64,000 bases of DNA, from contig RDZY01000012.1 of assembly GCA_004294135.1 (NCBI GenBank), forward strand, positions 37,267-101,266. The letters run 5' to 3'. The translations under genes were made by a program, and so were the position numbers. Positions 8,595 to 16,446 of this stretch are shown piece by piece. Source of the stretch: Sphingobacteriia bacterium. GTDB lineage: Bacteria; Bacteroidota; Bacteroidia; Chitinophagales; Chitinophagaceae. Position 1 is the first letter of the stretch; the number at the start of each line of letters is the position of its first letter. The notes under the pieces are model-generated. The model did no database searches. It was not told where the DNA came from and saw only the letters and a program-made list of their open reading frames with translations.

Positions 8595-9413
8595 TCAAAA
8601 TAACTGATCAAAATGCTTTTTAAAATAAAGTAAATGATAGTCTATGCTATTACCCCAATATGCAGCATTGTGCCCACCAGGACGCTCTGTATAATCGTGT
8701 GGAATTTTTTTAGCCAATAATACTTGGTGTAAAGCCCGGTTAACATCTAGAAAAAAATCATCTATACCGCAATCAAAAATCAAATTCAATTCATGAGGCT
8801 TTAATGTTGCTGCAATATTAACAACCGTATTTTTTTCCCAATTTTCCGCAGAATCATTCAGCGGCCCCAGCATTTTACTCAGCATCCAATTATTGGGGAA
8901 CGGTCGTATATCTACCCCACCGCAAATACTACCAGCTACTCCATAAATACCTTTATGCCGCATGGCCAAATAGAATGCACCGTGACCACCCATGCTGAGT
9001 CCCGTTATGGCGCGACTATTTCTGTTTGTTTTAGTTGGATAAGCAGAATCTATATAATTCACCAATTCCTGTGTAACAAAAGTTTCGTATTTAAAAGTAG
9101 AATCAACGGGACTGTCAAAATACCAACTTCCAAATCCGCCATCTGGCATTACAAAAAGCATTTGAAGCGCATTGGCTTTCTGGGAAAGTTGCGGTGCTTC
9201 GAAAGACCAAGAAGCGTAGTTAGCACTAAAACCATGCAATAGGTATACGGTAGGAAAACGCAATAAAGCATCAACAGTATCTGGTTTTATTACTACTGCT
9301 TTTACTATTTTATGCATGGCTTTACTATACACTTTGATGGTGTCAACGCTGGCATAGCTTTGCAATACAGGGAAAGAAAAAACAATCAGGCAGAAAACAA
9401 ATGATTTTTTCAT
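8595..9413 (-). CDS. Exported esterase, alpha/beta hydrolase of the esterase-D type
   Basis: A 272-residue hydrolase with an N-terminal signal peptide (about residues 1-21, cleavage after SYA). The fold signature includes FPTVYLLHGFSANYASW near residue 53 and the nucleophile elbow GLSMGG (Ser140), with His248 in RPGGHNAAYW and Asp214 or Asp218 as the probable acid. This matches the putative-esterase family (Pfam Esterase), which includes S-formylglutathione hydrolases and feruloyl or acetyl-xylan esterases; the exported form here suggests a carbohydrate-ester or siderophore-ester substrate, but that is inference. It lies downstream of the M1 peptidase gene, separated by a hairpin, so it may be transcribed on its own. 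Confidence 0.85.
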   Translation of the reverse strand: MKKSFVFCLIVFSFPVLQSYASVDTIKVYSKAMHKIVKAVVIKPDTVDALLRFPTVYLLHGFSANYASWSFEAPQLSQKANALQMLFVMPDGGFGSWYFDSPVDSTFKYETFVTQELVNYIDSAYPTKTNRNSRAITGLSMGGHGAFYLAMRHKGIYGVAGSICGGVDIRPFPNNWMLSKMLGPLNDSAENWEKNTVVNIAATLKPHELNLIFDCGIDDFFLDVNRALHQVLLAKKIPHDYTERPGGHNAAYWGNSIDYHLLYFKKHFDQLF

Positions 9414-9417
9414 TCCC

Positions 9418-9425
9418 TAAAAATA
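9418..9425 (-). promoter_or_regulatory. Near-consensus -7 box before the esterase gene
   Basis: The minus strand reads TATTTTTA, one mismatch from TAnnTTTG, and ends exactly four bases (GGGA) before the ATG. The same four-base spacing recurs at tgt, rlmI, trpS and the glycosyltransferase at 21648, so this may direct a leaderless transcript. It overlaps the U-rich tail of the preceding hairpin, so the similarity could reflect the terminator instead. Confidence 0.3.
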
Positions 9426-9426
9426 C

Positions 9427-9459
9427 AAAATGCCAAGCATATTTCTATGGATGGCATTT
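9427..9459 (-). terminator. Hairpin after the M1 peptidase gene
   Basis: Arms AAATGCCA (9428-9435) and TGGCATTT (9452-9459) are perfectly complementary, with a 16-base loop, about 20 bases after the peptidase stop. On the minus strand the stem is followed within three bases by ATTTTTA. The long loop makes it weaker than the other terminators in the window. Confidence 0.45.
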
Positions 9460-9479
9460 GTACAAATGAATACTGTTAT

Positions 9480-11864
9480 TTACTTAGTTTTCGGCATAGC
9501 ACTCTGCATTGGATTAACGCCAGTGGACTGGCCACGGCCTCTTCCTGGACCAGCTTTGAACAAACTAAACTTGCTGGGTTCAACTTCCCCACTAGCAGGC
9601 CAAATATTATTGGCTTCATTAATATCTGCGGTCTCCCTCAAAGGATCTACCTTAATAGATTTTGCTTTTTTGGTAGTCATAAAAAGCTTGGTTACTTTAT
9701 TTTCATTTTTTCTCCAAATCTGTGCAGGTATGCGCTCTATTTCAGTACTGCCATCTTCAAAGGTAAATTCAACAATAATGGGCATTACCAATCCCCCTTT
9801 ATTAGAAAAAGTAACTTCGTATAAGTTGGTGTTTTTGTACTTGTCTTTGTCAGCATCTGATAATAGTTCCGGAGCAGCCATGGTAGGAATTGGATATTTT
9901 ACGGTGGTATCATAAGCTTCAAGCCCCCTCGTATACCTCCAATAAAAATCCCTTAAAGTAGTATCCAGATCTGTCAAGAAAATAATACCCTTATCGCCCC
10001 TATTTCTGATTTTAGAAATATCATCAAAAGCATTTTTGCCGCTGAATAAAGGACGGTCTAGCCCACGCATTTGGGTAGCAGCAGTTGTTGGCAATACTGC
10101 ATTGGGATCCATTACTGCAAACTTAACGGTATCAATCGCTATATCACAAGCATCAATGCTGTAGAACCAACCCCTCCAAAACCAATCTAAGTCTTCCGCA
10201 CTTGCATCTTCCATGGTACGAAACAAATCGGCAGGCGTAGGATGTTTAAAAGCCCATCTTCTAGAATATTCCCTAAAAGCATAGTCAAATAATTCTCTTC
10301 CCATTACGGTTTCACGCAAAATATTCAATCCTGTAGCTGGTTTAGAATAAGCGTTTGCACCAAAGTTGATAATATTTTCACTATTGGTCATAATAGGCTC
10401 TAATTGGTCTTTAGGAAGTTTCATATAATCAGCAATACTCCATGCTGGCCCACGACGCGAAGGATATTTGTTATCGAATAACTCTTCTGTAAGGTATTGT
10501 ACAAAAGTATTTAACCCTTCATCCATCCAGCTCCATTGACGCTCATCACTGTTGATGATCATTGGAAAAAAATTGTGGCCCACCTCATGAATAATCACCC
10601 CTAGCATTCCATTTTTTGTTGCTTCACTATACGATCCATCTTTATTGGTACGGCCATTGTTGAAACAAATCATTGGATATTCCATACCATTTGCAGCTTC
10701 AATACTTTGTGCAACAGGATATGGATAAGGGATAGTGAATTTAGAATAAGATTTGATGGTATGCGCTACCGCTTTGGTTGAGAATTTACGGTACAAACCA
10801 TAAGACTCTTTGGGATAGCCACTCATGCACATTATTTTTTTGCCTTCAACGTAAATAGGCATTGCATCCCAGATATAGCGGCGACTAGAAGTCCACGCAA
10901 AATCGCGCACATTTTCTGCCTTATAAATCCAAGTTTTCTTTTGTGTACTTTTGGTATTTTCTGCCTTATTGGCCTCTTCTAGTGTAGCAATTTCAACGGG
11001 CTCTTTGGCAGTCTGTGCTTGGTTCCAACGACCTAATTGAATAGGGGTTAATACCTGTGGATAATTTTGGCAAACACCTGTACTCAATACAATATGATCC
11101 GAAGGTAAAGTAATGGTTACATCATAGTTACCAAAAGTGAGTGCAAATTCACCCCTTCCAGTAAATTGTTGGTTCTGCCATCCTTGAAAATCACTGTAAA
11201 CACATAAGCGTGGAAACCACTGAGCCATAGTAAACAAATTATTTCCGTCTTCCAAAGTCTCAAAACCCCCGCGACCACCAATGGTCATCCGATTGGCAAT
11301 TTTATAACTCCAATCTACATTAAACACAAATTTCTGTCCCGGCTTTAACGGAGCCGGCAATTCAATACGCATCATGGTTTTGTTGATGGTATATTGTAGG
11401 CTTTTGCCAGTAGCATCAGTGAGTTTGGAAATGATATGACCATAGCCATTGTCAACTTTTCGGTCTGCCAATTGATCTAGCTGGCGGGTGGTAACTGAAC
11501 GCCCCATTGCAGATGCGTCTTGGTAGTTGGCATTATTCAACGAACTGTGTTCATTTTCATCTAATTGAAGCCAGATATAAGTCAACACATCAGGAGCGTT
11601 GTTATAATAAGTAACTGTTTCACTCCCTTTTAATTTTAAGTTCTCCTCGTCCAGCTCACATTTAATTACGTAGTCAGCCCTTTGTTGCCAATATTTAGGG
11701 CCAGGAGCACCGCTGGCAGTTCTGTACTCATTAGGCGTAGCCAGAATAGTACCCAACTGCTCAAACTTGTTGCCATGATTGGATGTTGAATTGTTTTGGA
11801 TATTCTGGGCTTGTACATTGAATACTAGCAAAGAGACCCATAAAAACATTGCAATTTTTCTCAT
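9480..11864 (-). CDS. Exported M1-family zinc metallopeptidase
   Basis: A 794-residue gluzincin with a signal peptide (residues 1-19, ending VQA). The zinc site is complete: HEVGH (426-430) followed by 18 residues and the third ligand in WMDEG (Glu449). The upstream substrate motif is GMEYP (393-397), replacing the GAMEN of classical aminopeptidases. An N-terminal beta domain (about 60-280) precedes the catalytic domain. The C-terminal 200 residues are beta-rich, and the very end is glycine and arginine rich (GPGRGRGQ). Members of this Bacteroidota subgroup are little studied; aminopeptidase activity in the periplasm is likely but not proven. It follows the HupE-like gene by 17 bases, in one operon. 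Confidence 0.9.
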   Translation of the reverse strand: MRKIAMFLWVSLLVFNVQAQNIQNNSTSNHGNKFEQLGTILATPNEYRTASGAPGPKYWQQRADYVIKCELDEENLKLKGSETVTYYNNAPDVLTYIWLQLDENEHSSLNNANYQDASAMGRSVTTRQLDQLADRKVDNGYGHIISKLTDATGKSLQYTINKTMMRIELPAPLKPGQKFVFNVDWSYKIANRMTIGGRGGFETLEDGNNLFTMAQWFPRLCVYSDFQGWQNQQFTGRGEFALTFGNYDVTITLPSDHIVLSTGVCQNYPQVLTPIQLGRWNQAQTAKEPVEIATLEEANKAENTKSTQKKTWIYKAENVRDFAWTSSRRYIWDAMPIYVEGKKIMCMSGYPKESYGLYRKFSTKAVAHTIKSYSKFTIPYPYPVAQSIEAANGMEYPMICFNNGRTNKDGSYSEATKNGMLGVIIHEVGHNFFPMIINSDERQWSWMDEGLNTFVQYLTEELFDNKYPSRRGPAWSIADYMKLPKDQLEPIMTNSENIINFGANAYSKPATGLNILRETVMGRELFDYAFREYSRRWAFKHPTPADLFRTMEDASAEDLDWFWRGWFYSIDACDIAIDTVKFAVMDPNAVLPTTAATQMRGLDRPLFSGKNAFDDISKIRNRGDKGIIFLTDLDTTLRDFYWRYTRGLEAYDTTVKYPIPTMAAPELLSDADKDKYKNTNLYEVTFSNKGGLVMPIIVEFTFEDGSTEIERIPAQIWRKNENKVTKLFMTTKKAKSIKVDPLRETADINEANNIWPASGEVEPSKFSLFKAGPGRGRGQSTGVNPMQSAMPKTK

Positions 11865-11881
11865 AAATCGTACCGTTTAAA

Positions 11882-12466
11882 TTATAATTGATGAAACCGC
11901 TCTATACTCATTTGTAAAGCTAAAGCAAAAATACCTCCCGATAGCAGCAGCAGGTATTCTCTTCTATTTATTTTAAGTAGTGTGACAAAAATAAGCGACA
12001 AGAATAAGAGTGCTGTTACAATCAATAATTGTCCCGCTTCTAGTCCCAAATTAAACGCCAACAATTGTGTAACAATGCTGTGATCCTTACCCATCATACT
12101 TTTCAGGTAATTGCTGAATCCCAATCCATGCACCAGTCCAAAAAATAGTGCTAGAAAATAAATAAGGGGAAACCTAGATTTAAATACAAATTTCTTGACA
12201 AAGAGATTGCTTAGAGCAGTAATTACGATGGTTACTGGAATTAAAAATTCAATCCAATTCATGGAATAGTGAATAATTTCAAATACACTTAGTGCTAAAG
12301 TAATGGAGTGACCGATGGTGAAAGCGGTAACAAGTACTAAAAGTTTACGCCAATCGGCAAACTGATACCTTAAGCAAAGTGCCGATACAAAAAGAATATG
12401 GTCAATTCCTTTCAAGTCAGCTATATGCCGAAATCCAACTTCAAAAAAGATGCTAAAATCATTCAT
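11882..12466 (-). CDS. HupE/UreJ-like membrane protein
   Basis: A 194-residue protein with about six helices. It carries the family's histidine motifs: GFRHIADLKGIDHILF (His14, Asp22, His23), TIGHSITL (His53) and FGLVHGLGFS further on. HupE and UreJ proteins are linked with nickel or other metal entry; the Bacteroidota branch has no proven substrate. I chose the ATG giving MNDFSIFF; an in-frame TTG three codons upstream would add three residues. It lies just upstream of the M1 peptidase and divergent from the DUF6702-like gene, an arrangement I recall from other Bacteroidota. A metal-supply role for the exported zinc peptidase is conceivable but is inference. Confidence 0.8.
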   Translation of the reverse strand: MNDFSIFFEVGFRHIADLKGIDHILFVSALCLRYQFADWRKLLVLVTAFTIGHSITLALSVFEIIHYSMNWIEFLIPVTIVITALSNLFVKKFVFKSRFPLIYFLALFFGLVHGLGFSNYLKSMMGKDHSIVTQLLAFNLGLEAGQLLIVTALLFLSLIFVTLLKINRREYLLLLSGGIFALALQMSIERFHQL

Positions 12467-12521
12467 ATTGAGCAAGTTAAATTAAACCCGACATTTGTAG
12501 TATTAAAAAAAATATGGGTGA

Positions 12522-13010
12522 ATGGTAAATATTATGGTTCAATGGATATTGGCGGCATCAATGGCCGTGCTACATCCTTTTTTTATCTCAGTTATTGAAG
12601 TAAGTCACAATGCGAAGTCGGCGACTGTAGAAGTGAGTGTAAGGGTGTTTACCGATGATTTAGAGAAGACCCTACAAAAATATACCACTGCTAAAATTGA
12701 CCTGATTCAACCCAAAGACCGGGCATTTATAGATCAACAACTGAATAGTTATATTGGTAAAACCCTGCGCTTGAAAATAAATGGGAAGCTCGTAATAGTT
12801 AAATATTTGGGTTATGAAATTATTAAAGAAAGTATTTGGAGTTATTTTGAGATAGAATCCATTAAAGCGATGAATACCTTAGAAGTTGACTGTAGTTTAT
12901 TGTATGATTTTGAAACCAATCAAGTGAATATAATCCACGCAAAAAGTAAAGGATTAGAAAAAAGTTATAAGCTAGATTACCCGCAGCGGATGACCAGTTT
13001 CGGCTTCTAA
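12522..13010 (+). CDS. DUF6702-like exported protein
   Basis: A 162-residue protein with a short N-terminal hydrophobic stretch (signal-like) followed by the conserved LHPFFISVIEVSHN and, near residue 42, VFTDDLEKTL. This matches what I know as DUF6702, a Bacteroidota family of small, mostly beta-sheet exported proteins of unknown function. An internal ATG four codons in (MVQWILAAS) is an equally good start. It diverges from the HupE/M1 gene pair. Its stop region overlaps the convergent CNNM gene by four bases. The family name is from memory; the function is not known. Confidence 0.72.
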   Translation: MVNIMVQWILAASMAVLHPFFISVIEVSHNAKSATVEVSVRVFTDDLEKTLQKYTTAKIDLIQPKDRAFIDQQLNSYIGKTLRLKINGKLVIVKYLGYEIIKESIWSYFEIESIKAMNTLEVDCSLLYDFETNQVNIIHAKSKGLEKSYKLDYPQRMTSFGF

Positions 13011-14299
13011 TTCCCATTGTGATAAAGTGGCTCGGTGGTGGTAACCAATACTTTATCAATGCGATGGTTATCCATGTCAACAATTTCAAAAGTAAAGGAT
13101 TCCCACTTTAAGGTTTCACCAGTTTTAGGAATGCGTTCAAGGTGATGAATGATAAAGCCAGCAAGGGTATTAAAGTCCTGCTCCCATTTCTCCATCCATT
13201 CGGTTTTATCGAATTTACTGAGGAAGTCGTAAAAAGGAATTTGAGCATCAATTAGAAAGCTACCATCTGCTCGCTCCACAATTTCATAATCTTCATCTTC
13301 TTCCTGCGGAATATCGCCTACAATGGCTTCAAGTATATCGTTGAGGGTCATTAAGCCTTGTACACTACCATATTCATCTACAATAAAACATTGGTGAATT
13401 TTGGTCTGTTTGAATTTTTCTAATACTTGGTAAGCCGTATTATTCTCAGGCACATACATGGCTTCACGCATGATAGAAAAAACAGTGGCACCTTCATCTG
13501 ATGTAAATAAATCCTTAATAGAAACCACCCCTTTTATATGATCAATATCTTCTTCACAAACAGGATAAACGGAGTGAATCATATCTTTTAATGCGCTGCG
13601 AATATCTCCTACTTTTATCTGCCCATCAATCCATTCAATATCACTTCTATGGGTCATTAATGAAGTAATATTCCGATCACTGAGGTGAAATACCCTTTCA
13701 ATAATTTCTTGTTCAGCTTCTTCTATGGTTCCTTGTTCTGTGCCCTCGCTGATGATGGCTTTAATTTCTTCTTCCGTTACTTGATTGTCGTTGGCTTTTA
13801 TGCGCAGCATTCGAACAATAATAGTGGATGATTTAGAGAGCAACCAGATAAAAGGAAAAGTGATAATACTGGCGAAGCGCATCATACCAGCAACAGATTT
13901 GGCAATACCTTCAGGATTACTTAATCCAATTCTTTTTGGCACCAATTCACCCAAAACAAGCGATAAATAAGTGATGATAATTACAATAATAGTAGTCGCA
14001 ATGGTGCTACTATATTCGCCAATAAAGCTGAATTGACTTAGCCACAAAGCCAAGGGTTCTTTAAAGGTATCTCCTGAAAAAATACCTGTTAGTATACCAA
14101 TAAGGGTGATCCCTATTTGAATAGTCGATAAAAAAGTATCTGGATGATTGGCGAGTTGAAGTGCTTTAGCAGCATCATGATCACCTTTTGCGGCTTGTGC
14201 TTCTAAACGGGCTTTACGGGCAGACACTAAGGCTATTTCAGCCATGGAGAAAACTCCATTCAATAATATTAGAAAAAGTATCAGGAAAACTTCCATCAT
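13007..14299 (-). CDS. CNNM/CorC-family transporter (hemolysin-like, CBS domains)
   Basis: A 430-residue inner-membrane protein with the standard order: DUF21 transmembrane domain with about four helices (residues 1-180), two CBS domains (about 200-330), and a C-terminal CorC/HlyC domain (about 340-425). Diagnostic segments are LFLILLNGVFSMAEIALVSA at the N-terminus, ELVPKRIGLSNPE near residue 118, and GSVQGLMTLNDILEAIVGDI near 313. Relatives export magnesium or cobalt or affect sodium/magnesium exchange; the older label 'hemolysin' is misleading. It lies downstream of the PAP2 gene on the same strand, but a near-consensus promoter just before its ATG may make it independent. Confidence 0.9.
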   Translation of the reverse strand: MMEVFLILFLILLNGVFSMAEIALVSARKARLEAQAAKGDHDAAKALQLANHPDTFLSTIQIGITLIGILTGIFSGDTFKEPLALWLSQFSFIGEYSSTIATTIIVIIITYLSLVLGELVPKRIGLSNPEGIAKSVAGMMRFASIITFPFIWLLSKSSTIIVRMLRIKANDNQVTEEEIKAIISEGTEQGTIEEAEQEIIERVFHLSDRNITSLMTHRSDIEWIDGQIKVGDIRSALKDMIHSVYPVCEEDIDHIKGVVSIKDLFTSDEGATVFSIMREAMYVPENNTAYQVLEKFKQTKIHQCFIVDEYGSVQGLMTLNDILEAIVGDIPQEEDEDYEIVERADGSFLIDAQIPFYDFLSKFDKTEWMEKWEQDFNTLAGFIIHHLERIPKTGETLKWESFTFEIVDMDNHRIDKVLVTTTEPLYHNGN

Positions 14300-14304
14300 T
14301 GGGG

Positions 14305-14312
14305 TAAAATTA
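14305..14312 (-). promoter_or_regulatory. Near-consensus -7 box before the CNNM/CorC gene
   Basis: The minus strand reads TAATTTTA, one mismatch from TAnnTTTG, and ends five bases (CCCCA) before the first ATG. A second in-frame ATG follows directly. If used, the transcript would be leaderless or nearly so. Confidence 0.3.
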
Positions 14313-14323
14313 GGTAAAAAACA

Positions 14324-14974
14324 TCAGTCCGCACCCAGTGCATTCTTTGTTGCCCCATTCTGTTCTAATTCTAACTTGCCCAATAGGCTATGAAAGCCGA
14401 TTGCGGTGATGTATCCAATACCTGTTCCCAGGATGCTTCCTACTAAAATATCAAGTGGATAATGAACCCCAACATATACTTGTCCATAAGCAATGGAAGC
14501 CGCCCATACTGGCAGCGCATATTTCCATTTGCCAATTACAAATCCCAAAGTTTTATAAACAAAAAGAGCAAAGGCAAAATGATTGGTAGCATGTGAAGAA
14601 GTAAAGCTGTAGCCACCAGAGCAGCCATTTAGCAGTAAGCGAATCTGGTTGGCCAGCAGGGGCTCATTACAAGGCCGCAACCGTTGAAAAAATGGTTTGA
14701 TTAAGTGACTGCTGATTTGATCAGAAAGGGTGATGGTAAGAAGGGCAAATAAAATCCATCCAAGGGCTTTGCTTTTAAAATTTTGGAGCATGAAAACGAT
14801 TAGGAATAAGTATAATGGTATCCATGCATTGCCTTCGCGCCACCACGGATACACTGCATCTAGGATTGGAGAAGTGAGAACCGTATTGATTTGTAGAAAG
14901 AGTTTTGTATCTAATTCATGGAGCCATTGGCAGCTTTTCTGCAAAAAATTTATATCCAAAATCATTATACTCAT
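14324..14974 (-). CDS. PAP2-family membrane phosphatase
   Basis: A 216-residue membrane protein with about five to six helices. Phosphatase motifs are visible: motif 1 KPFFQRLRP (Lys93, Arg100, Pro101), motif 2 TSSH (His128), and motif 3 ending GVHYPLD (His171, Asp175). In motif 3 the usual arginine six residues before the histidine is glutamine (Gln165, GQVYVGVH). Likely substrates are undecaprenyl pyrophosphate or phosphatidylglycerol phosphate at the periplasmic face. Upstream TTG and downstream ATG starts are possible; I chose the ATG that follows a promoter-like TTATTTTG by four bases. Confidence 0.85.
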   Translation of the reverse strand: MSIMILDINFLQKSCQWLHELDTKLFLQINTVLTSPILDAVYPWWREGNAWIPLYLFLIVFMLQNFKSKALGWILFALLTITLSDQISSHLIKPFFQRLRPCNEPLLANQIRLLLNGCSGGYSFTSSHATNHFAFALFVYKTLGFVIGKWKYALPVWAASIAYGQVYVGVHYPLDILVGSILGTGIGYITAIGFHSLLGKLELEQNGATKNALGAD

Positions 14975-14978
14975 TTTA

Positions 14979-14986
14979 CAAAATAA
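14979..14986 (-). promoter_or_regulatory. Near-consensus -7 box before the PAP2 gene
   Basis: The minus strand reads TTATTTTG, one mismatch from TAnnTTTG, ending four bases (TAAA) before the chosen ATG. The spacing equals that at several exact boxes in the window. It supports this start over the TTG six codons upstream, which would lie before the predicted transcription start. Confidence 0.33.
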
Positions 14987-15190
14987 GGACAATTAAATAC
15001 CATTTTCGTAATTTTTTGGGTGGGCAACTTACTGGATCAGAAAACAGAGCCTTTGAGCAAATTGGTTTTATCTAGATTGAATGATACTGCTAGTTTAACC
15101 AACCACCTATGCATGAATGACCACCCATTTACACACAATATTCAAGCTTATAATACGTTCTTACCAAATATATTGATTAAGCATAACTAC

Positions 15191-16435
15191 ATGAAAAATA
15201 GTCATTTTTTTCTATCTCTTTGCCTTATAGGTACCATTGTTATTAGTGCCTGTAAAAAAGAAGTGGACAAACCAGCAGAATCTTCCAGCAATAGCATTGC
15301 CACCAACCCGTTGATAGGCGGTAACGCAGTTGTTTTTAAAGACACAGTTTCCGTGAAAGATGGTGATATTACCATTGTTTTCAGTAAATCAAATGCCTGT
15401 TTCCCCAGTAATGAAATTTTTTCTTTTACCGCCACCGCTCCAAGTATTCCATCTAATGCAAAATTTGTTTGGGACTTTGGTGATGGTAAATTACTTACTG
15501 GCGTTACAGTTAGAAATATGTACATAAAACCAGCCACTTATACTGTTATACTTCAAATTAAAAGTGAGACCGATGCGCTGCTACAAAAAGCCTCTATTTC
15601 CCTTAAAGCCTTGGGTCAACAAGTGAGTCCCACTGCCGTTTTTTCCAGCGCCTTATCAGATATCAACTACCTTAACAATATGAGCTTCACCAGTCGCTCT
15701 ACCGTTCCTACTGGTACCATTGTTGAGCATCTTTGGGACTGGGCCGATGGTACCACCAGCACCACATCAAACTCATTTATGCCAAAAAATTTTCCGTTGA
15801 TTGCCGAAGACAAAACTTATCCTGTTCGGCTCATTGTTTCTGCCAACTCCGGTTGTAAAGACACTGCTACTGTAAATGTTTTTGTACCCGCATCTTATTC
15901 CATCAGTGGTAATTTTACTGCTGAGCAATTTGAAGCTTGTACCAACGAATACTTCATTTTCACCCCTACTGCTATTGGCGTTCCTGCGGGTGCGGTTTAT
16001 ACTTGGGACTTTGCAGATGCAACGGGACTTGTAACTGGCAATCCCGTAAAAAAACAATTCACTTACCAGAACGATTATGATGTAAAAATGACCATCACAC
16101 TTAAAGGCAAAATCATTTATCAAACCCATAAACCAGTCAAAGTTTATGGTCAAAATATCAAGCCAAAAGCTTTGATGTTAAAAAATGTGGTAAGCTCTAC
16201 TTCTACCGCAGAAAAATGGGCATTTTACAGTCAATCAAATATTCCCCATGGATTTCTTACCGCATATAGATGGGAAATGCCTTTTAATAGGATTGATGAT
16301 AATTTCAATACCATTGTAGAACAGGAATATATTAAAGCAGCAACACCATCTAATTACACCATAAGATTTATTGTAACCAGCAATACAGGTTGCAAAGACA
16401 CTGCACTTGCAAATATTACCATACCTGCTAAATAA
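15191..16435 (+). CDS. PKD-domain lipoprotein, first of a tandem pair
   Basis: A 414-residue exported lipoprotein. The N-terminus has a signal sequence ending in the lipobox VISAC (cysteine about residue 21), followed by KKEVDKP. Several PKD-like repeats follow, each with a W-D-F/W-G/A-D-G core (for example KFVWDFGDGK, HLWDWADGT and YTWDFADAT). The frame extends upstream to a GTG, but the lipoprotein signal starting at this ATG makes it the right start. The next gene is a clear paralogue of the same layout, including the shared FEACTNE block. Function is unknown; PKD proteins of this type are usually cell-surface binding or structural proteins. About 215 bases upstream contain no other gene. 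Confidence 0.78.
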   Translation: MKNSHFFLSLCLIGTIVISACKKEVDKPAESSSNSIATNPLIGGNAVVFKDTVSVKDGDITIVFSKSNACFPSNEIFSFTATAPSIPSNAKFVWDFGDGKLLTGVTVRNMYIKPATYTVILQIKSETDALLQKASISLKALGQQVSPTAVFSSALSDINYLNNMSFTSRSTVPTGTIVEHLWDWADGTTSTTSNSFMPKNFPLIAEDKTYPVRLIVSANSGCKDTATVNVFVPASYSISGNFTAEQFEACTNEYFIFTPTAIGVPAGAVYTWDFADATGLVTGNPVKKQFTYQNDYDVKMTITLKGKIIYQTHKPVKVYGQNIKPKALMLKNVVSSTSTAEKWAFYSQSNIPHGFLTAYRWEMPFNRIDDNFNTIVEQEYIKAATPSNYTIRFIVTSNTGCKDTALANITIPAK

Positions 16436-16446
16436 GCAGTAGAATA

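Noticed and set aside
9430..9915. Long open frame on the plus strand (161 codons) opposite the end of the M1 peptidase gene
   Set aside because: The opposite strand encodes the peptidase with full motifs; the plus-strand product has no family features and shares its codons as an antisense shadow. The same holds for other long antisense frames, for example 33457-33906 within recG and 40169-40594 within the oxidase.
15020..15190. Extended N-terminus for the first PKD lipoprotein from a GTG
   Set aside because: The lipoprotein signal and lipobox start at the ATG at 15191; an upstream extension would bury the signal sequence.
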